Positions 13,501 through 21,986 of a stretch of DNA of 64,000 bases are shown here, in pieces (the first letter of the stretch is position 1; each line of letters starts with the position of its first letter). The stretch is from the NCBI RefSeq assembly GCF_042100115.1, contig NC_091272.1, positions 2,108,001 to 2,172,000 of the forward strand, in the 5' to 3' direction. Source of the DNA: Alternaria dauci. Taxonomy: Eukaryota; Ascomycota; Dothideomycetes; Pleosporales; Pleosporaceae. A program made the position numbers and the translations under genes. The notes under the pieces are model-generated. The model was not told the DNA's origin, did no database searches, and saw nothing but the letters and a program-made list of their open reading frames with translations.

Positions 13501-14400
13501 AGCTTTTTAAGTTCCTAACTATTTATTAAGAGATTCTAGCTTATTATATTATTAACTCTATATTCTACTTCTATATAAATACCTAAGTTACTTATAAGCT
13601 CTATTTCCTAAGATATTTATTATAGCTTCCAAGGTTTAAGTTCTAGGCTAGCCTAATTAATTCTTAGGTTTAGTATTTTATTAACTAACTTATCTACTTC
13701 TATATTAGTAGGGGCCTTTCTAGGGGGTAACTAAGTTAGTTAATAGTACTAATTATCTTCTCTAATTAAGATAGATAATTTTAGGGTTTAGAAAATTTAT
13801 ATAAAGATATTAGGTAGGTTATAGCTTACTATAAGTATATACTAAATAGCTATTAGCTTAGGTAGGGTAAACTCTACCTTAGGGGTAATTTCTTTAATTA
13901 CCTTTAATAGGTTAAGTATACGCGCTTCCTCTTCTACTTTAAGGTAAGTAGTTAGGTAGTTACTAATCTTCTTATAGCTAAACTCCTAGGGGCTATTAGT
14001 TCTAAGGCTAAATCTCTTAAGTACTTTAGTTACCTATCTAAGTAGTAATCCCTTAACTAGATAGAAACCTTAGTATTCTTTATTAATAGTTACAGCTTTA
14101 ATATAACGCTTACCATGGATCTAAAACTCCTATAGGTATTCTTTAATATTTAGATTAGACCTTACTTAATACTAAAGAAGCTAATATTTAAAGTATTTAG
14201 CTTATACTTCTTACTAGCTCTAGTCGTTACTCCTAAATAACCTCCTAAGCGCTTCTCTAAAGTCTTTCTAGGACTTATTTACCTAAGCTATATTATAGGT
14301 ATTAGAAGCTTAGATAATAGTCTACTACTTCTACTTATAGTAGGCTAAGAGCCTATTAACTATAGCTTTATCGCTAAACCTATAGTACTTAGATATATCT
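7600..14400 (-). pseudogene. RIP-destroyed Ty3/Gypsy-like retrotransposon (fossil)
   Basis: Read on the minus strand, 10341-10324 encodes YLDDVY, the reverse transcriptase catalytic box. Just upstream in coding direction (10461-10380) is a TLLGL...NLVAKF-type RT stretch with in-frame stops. Further upstream in coding direction, about 13333-13288, is a CCHC zinc-knuckle remnant in which most of the zinc-binding codons now read Tyr and a neighbouring Gln codon is a stop, all by C/T or G/A changes. An RNase H-like region may lie near 9690. The order (knuckle, then RT, then RNase H) fits gag-pol on the minus strand. The outer limits are approximate and no LTRs were recognised. It belongs to a different lineage from the intact element at 14815. 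Confidence 0.6.
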
Positions 14401-14809
14401 TTAAAGCGTTCTAAGAACGTAGTAATATTAGTACTATTAAAGACTAGAACTATTTTAGCTAAGTATAGCAGGAGTTACGTAGCTACTATTAGGTCTTAGC
14501 TTCCTAGCTGTTAGAGCGAGGCTACTATTATCTAAAGGACCTTCGTTATTTTATTATTAGGGGACTACACTAGCAGAACATCTAAGGAAATAGAGCTTCC
14601 TAGTATTACTACTAGTGCGCTTAGTAAATCTACTAGCGTTATTATACTATTAGCTAGGGCTTCTAGTTTCTTCGTTTTAGTAGTAGAAGTAAATTAATCT
14701 ATATTCTAGCTTCTAGCTAGTAGCTTAGTAATAGATTAGGTTCTTTTACCTATCTTATTCCTTACTTATTAGTTCTTACTTATCCGCGCGACGTATGCGA
14801 TAAGTATAG

Positions 14810-14814
14810 TAAGG
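14810..14814. repeat. Target-site duplication TAAGG (left)
   Basis: TAAGG immediately precedes the left LTR and recurs immediately after the right LTR (21987-21991). Five-bp duplications are typical of Ty3/Gypsy integration. Confidence 0.9.
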
Positions 14815-15290
14815 TGTTACACGGGGTTAGGCTATACTTCTCTAGGCTCGGTCCGTACTAAGGCGAGGTAGACTAAAGCGGTAGTCCGTGAGGTATCGTA
14901 TGGAATGATCAGGTGGAAAAGAGTTATCGTTGTAACCAAAGGATAAACAATACCAATTCTATAAACGATAGAATAACTAGTTGACAATCTGTGTAAGAGA
15001 TGAACTATTTGAGTTAACCACAACGAGTGTAATAATGAGATCCAACACATTCTTATACCCATTGCCATAGGTCCTGTCCTCCTTACCCTCCCTTCCAAGA
15101 GGGAGGCCTAGGAGGGCCGTGACCTCCCAATCCTCACTGGCCTCCCAGAGGCCAGGTCTTGGCGGGATGCCATTCCTTTCACGTGATCTGGGCCCCGCCC
15201 TAGATCCACTTTCGTCCATCGTGTCCGCCCGATGGTCTTCCTTCATGCGACCTGCATGAAAGGGAAGCAATTCCTTGTTACCTTGTAACA
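14815..15290 (-). repeat. Left LTR (3' LTR of the element)
   Basis: 476 bp, identical by eye to 21511-21986 except G at 15247 against A at 21943. The ends are TGTTACA and TGTAACA. Because the element is on the minus strand, this is its 3' LTR. Small frames inside it are duplicated in the other LTR and are not genes. Confidence 0.95.
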
Positions 15291-15305
15291 TTACCCCCCC
15301 TCTTA
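15291..15305 (-). other. Polypurine tract
   Basis: On the minus strand this reads TAAGAGGGGGGGTAA directly before the 3' LTR, the position and composition expected for the plus-strand primer of an LTR retrotransposon. Confidence 0.75.
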
Positions 15306-15346
15306 GGCGTATCGTCTCGATACCCTGGATTATCGTTTTCCCGCGC

Positions 15347-18300
15347 CTAGTCCGGCGGCGGTGGTGGAGGTATAGCTACTCCGGTGGTGTCGTATCCTCT
15401 CTTTCCTCTTTTCCTCACTTTCCCTGACCATGCCCAAGGTTCAGACTTCTCGACGCGTCCGTACCCAGAACTCGACTCAACAGCGCCAGGCTCGTGCTGA
15501 CCGTATCCGCCAACAAGGGAACGAGATGACCTTTCGTTGCAAGCGGTGTGAGGAGAAGAATCTTCGTTGTTTCGTGGACACTGCCTCTGGGCAGTGTGCG
15601 GGCTGTATTTCGGTGAAAGCTGAGTGTAGCTTATTTGTGACTGAGGAAGAGTGGGAGAAGGTTGAGGCTGAAAAGCGCGAGAAGCGCTTGGCGCTTCTTC
15701 GAGCTGAGGCCGAGGTCGCTCGACTTCGGCTGGAAGTGGCAGAGACTGAGGCGCGAGAGCGAGCATTCGCTGATCGAGATCACGCCATTTTGAGTCTTCA
15801 GGATCGCGCGAAAGAGCAAGCCGAGGGGAACTCTGCCCCTGGTACGGACTTTCAACCAACTGAACCATCGCTACCCGGACTGTCGACTGACTTGGGCTGG
15901 TTGCAGGATGACGCTTCTTTCGATCCTTTTTCTGAATTCTTTTCTTCCCTTGAGGACCCGGTCCTCCCTTCTCTGGGTGTTTCCGATGGTACTCACGTAC
16001 CTGTGACTTGCAGTTCGTCAAATTTTCTTTTGGTTCCCAAGTGTTCTGGCTCTCTGGCCATCCTAGCCACTTGACCAAGTATTTCCACTGACGACCGATT
16101 TTCCGCAGGTCCCTGATTTCTTCGACCTCGTACTCATCGTCTTCGAGCTCTATGTCGGTAGCTAGCTCGGCATCTGGAGGTGCTCTTTCCAGGAGTTTCT
16201 TGTGAAAGACAGGGTGGATGCGCATGCCTGGTGGGAGTTGGAGTTTGTAGTTTACGTTACCCATTTCCTCTAGAACCTCGAATGGTCCTATTCGGAGGTT
16301 GTCCAGTTTCTTGCTTGGTCGCTTAGTTTTCAAGTTCTGACGTGACAGGAAAACTTTGTCCCCCTTCTTAAAGGTTGGTCCCTCAATCCTTTGCTTATTA
16401 GCCGCCTTGGCTGTCGTGAGGTTCCTATGAGCTATGTTCTTGCTCAATTCTTCGTGCAGTCCTCGCATCAAGCGGGCTTTGTCGTCTGCACCTACTGCGA
16501 TACTCTCTATATCTTTTGGATCTCGATGAGCAACCGGCTCATATCCGTAATTCGCGTAGTGTGGTGAGTACTTAGTCGTCGCAGACCTAGTACTATTGTA
16601 GGCCAATTGTGCTGTCGGCAAGAGTTCAACCCAATTGTCTTGCAGCTTGTTGGCGTACATCCTCAGATACTGTTCCAGTGTCTGGTTCGTTCGTTCCGTC
16701 TGGCCATCTGTTTCGGGGTGGAAGCTAGTCGATAGTTTCTTCTTCACACCCAGCTTTGCCAGGAATGTGTTCCAATACTTGGAAGTGAACAGTTTATCAC
16801 GATCGGTGATGAATTCTTCAGGTATCCCATGTTCTGACATAAGTGCCTTGCTGACCTCATACGCGCATTCTTCTGCCGTAATGGTTTCTTCCGTGGGCAC
16901 AAACTTTGCTCCTTTCGTGTGACGACACACGATGACTAGGACTGTGTCGCATAATCTTCCGGATCCTGGTTCTAACGACTTCGGGAGCTTCACTATGAAG
17001 TCCATTGTTACGCTGCTCCATGGTCTCGTTGGTGGCGGTAAGGGTTGTAACAGGCCATAGGGCTTATGTCTCTTGGGTTTGTTCTGATGACAAGCCAAAC
17101 AGTTGCCTAGGACGTCCTGCACCTTCGCTCGCAAGCGTGGTATCGCAAACACCTTTGATAGTCGCCTGACCATTTCTTCTAGCGATGCATGTCCATACTC
17201 TGGGGACTCATGCAGTTCCTTGATGAGACTCGATCTCATGTGTGGGGGTACATATGTTCGATCGCTTCGAATCATATCTCGGTACTCTCGCTCGTCTTGT
17301 AACAGTTCGTCGGAGCCGTTCTCGTCAGGCTCGAACTGCCAGCTGGCCGCTCTCTGCTGCCACTGCTGCTGAAGTGTTTCTACCCGCTCGGCCACCTTAG
17401 CTATCTTAGCTAGTTCCGGCTGGTTGTAACGTAGTGTGCCATCAGGCATCTTCTTGAACATGGCGTCATGTGGTTCCTTATGATTTTCCTCGCGTAAGTC
17501 GGATCTCCTGCTTAAAGCATCCGCAGCTCCGTTGAGCGTTCCAGCGCGGTGAGTTATCTTGAAGTCGAACTGAGCTAGCATCTCAGCCCATCGGACTTGT
17601 CGTCGGTTGAGTTTCTTCGTTGTCATGAAACCTGCCAAGTTCTGGTGATCGGTAAAAACCTCGATCTGGTGTGGTAGTCCTAGCAAATAGACTTCCCACT
17701 GTTCAAAGGCATCGACTACTCCTAGTAGCTCCTTATCGTGAACGTCGTAGTTTAGTTCTGCTCCAGAGAACTTTCTTGAGTGGTAGAACACTGGTCTCCA
17801 CTTTTTGTCTGGGCACTGCTGCGACAATACAGCTCCGAGTGCATAATCTGACGCGTCGGTCTCGACTCGCGTCTCTCGCTTTGGGTCGTACATCTCTAGT
17901 ACTGGTGCCTCGAGGAATATCTGCTTGATTCGATCAAAAGCCTCCTGATGTTCCTCGTTCCATTTGAAACCAACTTCCTTCTTCGTGATCTCGGAGAGAG
18001 GTGTTGTGATCTTTGAGTAATCCTTGATGAACTTCCGGTAGTAGTTGGCAAATCCTAGGAAGGATTGCACGTCCTTGACTGTTTTGGGCGTTGGCCATTC
18101 CTGTACAGCCGCTGTCTTCTTTGGGTTCATCTTCACCCCCTCTGTGGATATTATGAAGCCTAGGTATTCCGTTTCCTTCGTGTGAAATTCGCACTTCCCC
18201 GGCTGCAGGTACAGCTTGTATTCCTTAAGCTTCCTGAGCACTTTCTTGACATGTTCCACATGTTCTTCTAGCGTCCCGCTAGAGTATACTAGCACATCGT

Positions 18301-19510
18301 CGATGTACGCTGTGACGAAGATTCCAAGGTACTCGTGAAGAGCGTTGTTGATGACTGACTGAAACGTTGCCGGGGCATTCGTTAACCCAAAAGGCATTAC
18401 TGTGTACTCGAACAGTCCATATTTCGTTTTGAACGCTGTCATCCATTCGTGTCCTTCCTTGATCCTGATTCGGTGAAATCCTTCCCGAACGTCGAACTTC
18501 GTAAACCACTTGGCTCCCTGGAGTCGATCCATGAGCTCGGTTATTAGTGGTAAGGGATATCGGTTCTTCCGAGTAACGCTGTTCAACCTTCGGAAGTCGA
18601 CACATAGTCGCCACTTCCCGTTAGGCTTCTTTACGAACAAGATGGGTGAGGCCATTGGGCCTGATCCCGGTCGGATAAATCCCTTCTTCAGATTCTTCTG
18701 GATGTACTCCCTTAGCTCAGCATCGTGCTCGGGCGATATGGGATACATAGGTCCTGGGCTTAACTTTGCCCCTTCATCTAGGATGATCTCGTGATCCCAA
18801 TCCTGATGGTCTGCCAAGTCCGTGGCTTCGTTTTCCTCGAAGAGTTCTCTAAACTCGTCGGTCTGATACTCTCTTGGTATCTCTAGTGGTAAGGGTCCTT
18901 CCTTCGTGGTCGCGACTCGTCTTATCCATATGACTCCTACTCTTTGAGGGTCCTTCTCATAGATTCTCATGATCTTATGAGGCGAGATCTTGCCGAACCT
19001 CCCGTCCTGGGTTGAGCTCTGGTCCTTCGGGCTCACTCTTTGGCGTACTCTAGCAACCTTGTGCACAGGTTCTCTTCTGAGTATCGTCTTCATTCGCCAG
19101 TCGATGGCGGGGTTATGGGCATCTAGCCAGTCATAACCAATCAACATGTCTAGTCCTCCTAGTTCCATTATGTCGATATTCATTTGGCACTCTATGCCAG
19201 CTATCCGTAGCTTTGTTGATTCGGTTTCCATCCGTATCATGCCGTTTCCATATTCCATGGGTTTCTCGTCGGCTAACAGTACCGATACTGGGTTCTTCTT
19301 AACCCGGTAGGGTAGTTCGTGTTTCTCCACCACTCTGGGTGAGATCATCGTTCGTGCGGCCCCGCTATCTACGAGCGCCTCGATGTTTCGTCCCTGTACA
19401 GATACGGTCGTGAGCAGCTGCTTCACCCGACCATCGGTATCCTGCACCTTCCTAAGGGTCGTTTTAGGACTGCCTTCACCAGCGTGACCCTGTCCCTGGC
19501 GGCATCCTAG
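15347..19510 (-). CDS. pol: Pol polyprotein (protease, RT, RNase H, integrase, chromodomain)
   Basis: About 1387 aa in the -1 frame relative to gag, entered at the frameshift site 19516-19510; there is no ATG near its start. Numbering from the GTG codon at 19447, an aspartic protease DSGA box lies at 27-30. The reverse transcriptase is at about 230-430, with MPFGLTNAPATFQ near 351 and YIDDV at 381-385. RNase H begins with TDAS near 530. The integrase has an HHCC finger (His745, His753, Cys783, Cys786) and a D816, D882, E918 triad with 35-residue spacing. A chromodomain (EVEEIRDLRK...YLVKWLGW) lies at about 1107-1155. The last ~200 residues are basic, then Pro/Ser/Gln-rich and low in complexity, and they overlap the antisense frame at 15430-16074. 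No frameshifts or stops interrupt the frame. Confidence 0.95.
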   Translation of the reverse strand, partial: LGCRQGQGHAGEGSPKTTLRKVQDTDGRVKQLLTTVSVQGRNIEALVDSGAARTMISPRVVEKHELPYRVKKNPVSVLLADEKPMEYGNGMIRMETESTKLRIAGIECQMNIDIMELGGLDMLIGYDWLDAHNPAIDWRMKTILRREPVHKVARVRQRVSPKDQSSTQDGRFGKISPHKIMRIYEKDPQRVGVIWIRRVATTKEGPLPLEIPREYQTDEFRELFEENEATDLADHQDWDHEIILDEGAKLSPGPMYPISPEHDAELREYIQKNLKKGFIRPGSGPMASPILFVKKPNGKWRLCVDFRRLNSVTRKNRYPLPLITELMDRLQGAKWFTKFDVREGFHRIRIKEGHEWMTAFKTKYGLFEYTVMPFGLTNAPATFQSVINNALHEYLGIFVTAYIDDVLVYSSGTLEEHVEHVKKVLRKLKEYKLYLQPGKCEFHTKETEYLGFIISTEGVKMNPKKTAAVQEWPTPKTVKDVQSFLGFANYYRKFIKDYSKITTPLSEITKKEVGFKWNEEHQEAFDRIKQIFLEAPVLEMYDPKRETRVETDASDYALGAVLSQQCPDKKWRPVFYHSRKFSGAELNYDVHDKELLGVVDAFEQWEVYLLGLPHQIEVFTDHQNLAGFMTTKKLNRRQVRWAEMLAQFDFKITHRAGTLNGAADALSRRSDLREENHKEPHDAMFKKMPDGTLRYNQPELAKIAKVAERVETLQQQWQQRAASWQFEPDENGSDELLQDEREYRDMIRSDRTYVPPHMRSSLIKELHESPEYGHASLEEMVRRLSKVFAIPRLRAKVQDVLGNCLACHQNKPKRHKPYGLLQPLPPPTRPWSSVTMDFIVKLPKSLEPGSGRLCDTVLVIVCRHTKGAKFVPTEETITAEECAYEVSKALMSEHGIPEEFITDRDKLFTSKYWNTFLAKLGVKKKLSTSFHPETDGQTERTNQTLEQYLRMYANKLQDNWVELLPTAQLAYNSTRSATTKYSPHYANYGYEPVAHRDPKDIESIAVGADDKARLMRGLHEELSKNIAHRNLTTAKAANKQRIEGPTFKKGDKVFLSRQNLKTKRPSKKLDNLRIGPFEVLEEMGNVNYKLQLPPGMRIHPVFHKKLLERAPPDAELATDIELEDDEYEVEEIRDLRKIGRQWKYLVKWLGWPESQNTWEPKENLTNCKSQVREYHRKHPEKGGPGPQGKKRIQKKDRKKRHPATSPSQSTVRVAMVQLVESPYQGQSSPRLALSRDPEDSKWRDLDQRMLALAPQSLPLPAEVERPRPQLEEAPSASRAFQPQPSPTLPQSQISYTQLSPKYSPHTAQRQCPRNNEDSSPHTACNERSSRSLVGGYGQHEPGAVESSSGYGRVEKSEPWAWSGKVRKRGKRGYDTTGVAIPPPPPPD
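15430..16074 (+). CDS. Antisense frame with Zn2Cys6-type cysteine spacing, 214 aa
   Basis: This frame lies opposite the 3' end of pol and starts at an ATG in good context (TGACCATGCC). Cys37, 40, 47, 56, 59 and 66 give C-x2-C-x6-C-x8-C-x2-C-x6-C, which fits the spacing of the fungal binuclear zinc cluster. The basic residues usually found between the second and third Cys are weak here (EEKNLR), so DNA binding is not assured. A charged heptad-like helix (about residues 70-135, EAEVARLRLEVAETEARERA) looks like a coiled coil. The C-terminal part is acidic and aromatic (DDASFDPFSEFFSSLEDP), reminiscent of an activation region. The opposite-strand pol sequence here is low-complexity, as if the antisense frame were the constrained one. 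The last ~20 residues overlap the chromodomain and may not be part of the natural product. Whether it is expressed is unknown. Confidence 0.6.
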   Translation: MPKVQTSRRVRTQNSTQQRQARADRIRQQGNEMTFRCKRCEEKNLRCFVDTASGQCAGCISVKAECSLFVTEEEWEKVEAEKREKRLALLRAEAEVARLRLEVAETEARERAFADRDHAILSLQDRAKEQAEGNSAPGTDFQPTEPSLPGLSTDLGWLQDDASFDPFSEFFSSLEDPVLPSLGVSDGTHVPVTCSSSNFLLVPKCSGSLAILAT

Positions 19511-21447
19511 TTTTTTGACTGCTTACCTTTCCTGTACTTAGGAAAGTAGCCTGTGTCATTCTTTGAGCTGTAGTGCGTCAAGCACCTGTCGTCGTAACAG
19601 AAGCTCCAATGAATGTTCTGGTGAGGTATCTCCTCCCTGGTGATCCTCTTCCTTGGTTGAGCCTTCTTGGCCTCGTGAATCTCACAATCTGCTACCTCGC
19701 AGATGTTTGATGATAGGGTGCGATGGTAATAGTCATCCACCTTGTGTGCTTCCTTGAGCTGCTTGCGATGGAAGTCACACCCGTTCCTGCATTGCGTCCA
19801 TAGAAGTCTGTAGTGGATCTCCACTTTCTCTGGTTCGTGTAGATGGCAGATGTCTGCTAGACATTCGTCTGCCCAGAGGTTCAGGTGGCAGCACCGGTCC
19901 TGGTCTGTCCTGCAATCCTCCTTATCTTGCTTATGGAACTCGCAATTTATCTTACAGTCATACCAACACAAATCCTTGTGATCCTTGGTATCTTCTACTT
20001 CGTGGGCTTCTTGGTCCTCGACCTCAACCATTGGATCATCGAAGTAGGGTTGTTGGTGTATCGCCTGATACCCAATTTCTTCGGCATTCGGGCCGGTAAT
20101 CATGATTCGTTCGCGAACCGTGCATTCGTCGGCGTAGTGTGTCTTGTTACCACATACCCAACACTGGTTGTTGGCTAATCGTTCCATCACGATGGTGCCT
20201 TTGACCTTCCAGTCAGTCTTCTTTGGCTGGCCCATGGTGAGAACTTCGTTGTCCGGTTTAACTCTTGGGACGATTTCGTAGCCTTCCTTATCCTCCAAGC
20301 GTGCCTCTTCGTATAGGTCTAAGTCGCTTAGGTTGTCATCCGGCTCTATCCCGGCCGGGTAAGGCGTGCCTTGTCTGATCATCCGGATCTTGACAGCTGC
20401 CTGTTTGACTTGTTCTTCTTCGCAATCCCTAGCGAAGTGTCCTGTCTTCCCGCATCGGAGACATGCTTTGTTGTCGTAACGCCGCTGGCGTTCTTCCTTG
20501 GAGAGACCGTCGTGTCTTTTACCTCCTCGGGTTTTCTTGTCTTTGGCCTTCTCTTGTACCTTGCCGGTCATGATGGCGTCGCCATCCCTGTCGAATCTAC
20601 CACGCTGTTTCTTCATGTTGGGCAGGTTGGGTCGGAAGTATTTCTTCTGATCGTTTCGTTCCCACAACCTGTTGTCGATACGCGTGGCTAGCTCGATCAG
20701 AGCGTGTAGCGTCCCGGGCTTATCGTGGTGTACAAGGCCGTCCTTGACATTCTCTTTGAGGCCTGCTTCGAATACCGTTCGAAGTGCCGCATCATCCCAA
20801 TCGATCCGTGCTTGTAGTTGCTTAAATTCCGCCGTGTATGCCGATACTGACGAGGTCTGCCTCAGGCGAGTGATCTTCTTCTCTGCCTGGTTCTGAGCGT
20901 CTACTTCTCCGAAGATGCGTCCCATCTCTTGCTTAAACTCTGTCCAACTTGCGAATAAGGTACGGGTTCCTTCTTTGGTGCCCATGTGTTCTGCATCCAG
21001 CAGATAATCGTCCACATAGGGTTGCATCCAATTGGAAGCCTTATCCTTCATGTATGTACTGGCCATGAGGATCTTTTCCTGGTCGTTGGGTACCTCGTTG
21101 TACTCGCAGTACAGGTCGATGTTGGTGAGAAATACTCGTAGCTTTTCTCGTTCTCCACCGTATTTCTCTGGTGACGCTATCTTGGGTTTCTTTGTAGCAA
21201 CGGGTCGTTCGTTAGGGGTCATCATCAGTTGCCCTGCAAGCTGATTGATCATTGCCTGCATCTCAGCAATCTGCTGAGCCTGCGTGGTTGTGTGTTGCCT
21301 AAGATTCCTGAGCTCGGTGACGTTAGGGTTCTCTCCCTCGTCATCGGATGCTTCCAGCATCTCATCATTTTCTGGGGTAGGGCGTGCTGGCGTCGAGGGT
21401 CCCTGACCCTGAGCCCTGTTGTTCTGCGCGTTTCCCTGATGAGCCAT
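19507..21447 (-). CDS. gag: Gag polyprotein with two CCHC knuckles and a Cys/His-rich tail
   Basis: 646 aa; the ATG at 21447 lies 63 nt inside the 5' LTR. Residues about 85-265 form a retrotransposon gag capsid-like region (PEKYGGEREKLRVFL..., ...SVSAYTAEFKQL). Two CCHC zinc knuckles follow: C329-C332-H337-C342 and C429-C432-H437-C442. The C-terminal ~150 residues are unusual: a repeated motif C-x3/4-C-x2-H occurs at 498-505, 529-537, 553-560, 583-591 and 617-625, in four of five cases preceded three or four residues earlier by Trp. The frame ends at TAG (19509-19507) directly after an A AAA AAC heptamer, through which pol would be translated. Two knuckles plus the repeated tail are more than most Gypsy gags carry. 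Confidence 0.93.
   Translation of the reverse strand: MAHQGNAQNNRAQGQGPSTPARPTPENDEMLEASDDEGENPNVTELRNLRQHTTTQAQQIAEMQAMINQLAGQLMMTPNERPVATKKPKIASPEKYGGEREKLRVFLTNIDLYCEYNEVPNDQEKILMASTYMKDKASNWMQPYVDDYLLDAEHMGTKEGTRTLFASWTEFKQEMGRIFGEVDAQNQAEKKITRLRQTSSVSAYTAEFKQLQARIDWDDAALRTVFEAGLKENVKDGLVHHDKPGTLHALIELATRIDNRLWERNDQKKYFRPNLPNMKKQRGRFDRDGDAIMTGKVQEKAKDKKTRGGKRHDGLSKEERQRRYDNKACLRCGKTGHFARDCEEEQVKQAAVKIRMIRQGTPYPAGIEPDDNLSDLDLYEEARLEDKEGYEIVPRVKPDNEVLTMGQPKKTDWKVKGTIVMERLANNQCWVCGNKTHYADECTVRERIMITGPNAEEIGYQAIHQQPYFDDPMVEVEDQEAHEVEDTKDHKDLCWYDCKINCEFHKQDKEDCRTDQDRCCHLNLWADECLADICHLHEPEKVEIHYRLLWTQCRNGCDFHRKQLKEAHKVDDYYHRTLSSNICEVADCEIHEAKKAQPRKRITREEIPHQNIHWSFCYDDRCLTHYSSKNDTGYFPKYRKGKQSKN
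19510..19516 (-). promoter_or_regulatory. Candidate -1 ribosomal frameshift site A AAA AAC
   Basis: In the gag frame the last codons read tcA AAA AAC TAG, a canonical X XXY YYZ slippery heptamer abutting the gag stop. A -1 shift continues with CTA GGA TGC... straight into the pol frame without a stop. Two nt downstream, GGATGCC can pair with GGCAGTCC (one bulge), a possible stimulatory stem, although a 2-nt spacer is shorter than usual. Confidence 0.75.
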
Positions 21448-21510
21448 TGTTGAATCTTAATCGGGCTGTCCTGTTGGTTAAACGTCCACTGATATCCAAG
21501 GTGGTCAAAG
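21448..21510 (-). other. Gag leader and primer-binding region
   Basis: 63 nt lie between the 5' LTR and the gag ATG. A TGG-initiated stretch (TGGATATCAGTGG on the minus strand) begins about 13 nt inside the LTR and is the only obvious candidate primer-binding site. I cannot assign a tRNA to it, and self-priming is possible in this group. Confidence 0.35.
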
Positions 21511-21986
21511 TGTTACACGGGGTTAGGCTATACTTCTCTAGGCTCGGTCCGTACTAAGGCGAGGTAGACTAAAGCGGTAGTCCGTGAGGTATCGTATGGA
21601 ATGATCAGGTGGAAAAGAGTTATCGTTGTAACCAAAGGATAAACAATACCAATTCTATAAACGATAGAATAACTAGTTGACAATCTGTGTAAGAGATGAA
21701 CTATTTGAGTTAACCACAACGAGTGTAATAATGAGATCCAACACATTCTTATACCCATTGCCATAGGTCCTGTCCTCCTTACCCTCCCTTCCAAGAGGGA
21801 GGCCTAGGAGGGCCGTGACCTCCCAATCCTCACTGGCCTCCCAGAGGCCAGGTCTTGGCGGGATGCCATTCCTTTCACGTGATCTGGGCCCCGCCCTAGA
21901 TCCACTTTCGTCCATCGTGTCCGCCCGATGGTCTTCCTTCATACGACCTGCATGAAAGGGAAGCAATTCCTTGTTACCTTGTAACA
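21511..21986 (-). repeat. Right LTR (5' LTR of the element)
   Basis: 476 bp, the 5' LTR for the minus-strand element and so the likely promoter of gag-pol. It differs from the left LTR only at 21943 (A instead of G). It is followed by the TAAGG duplication at 21987-21991. Confidence 0.95.

Larger units (their letters stand above)
6702..14814. repeat. AT-rich RIP-degraded repeat block (middle)
   Basis: Same composition as the left block: CpA and TpG depleted, no surviving long frames. Positions 6702 to about 7560 continue the ~3 kb unit B. Beyond that the block is mainly the remains of a minus-strand Ty3/Gypsy element. It ends at the 5-bp target duplication (TAAGG, 14810-14814) of the intact LTR element. 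Confidence 0.8.
14815..21986 (-). mobile_element. Intact Ty3/Gypsy LTR retrotransposon with chromodomain (chromovirus)
   Basis: A complete 7172-bp element on the minus strand: two 476-bp LTRs bounded by TGTTACA...TGTAACA, a TAAGG target duplication, intact gag (21447-19507) and an intact pol frame (about 19510-15347). Pol is ordered protease, reverse transcriptase, RNase H, integrase, chromodomain, which marks a chromovirus. The two LTRs differ at only one position, 15247 G versus 21943 A. The element has normal GC content and no RIP pattern, although it lies between two heavily RIP-degraded blocks, so it arrived after the last RIP episode or has escaped it. An extra frame runs antisense over the pol 3' end. 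It appears capable of coding for all expected functions. Confidence 0.96.

Noticed and set aside
14832..15291. Overlapping 88- and 104-codon frames in the left LTR, repeated in the right LTR
   Set aside because: They lie wholly in the LTR, have no protein character, and their duplication simply reflects LTR identity.
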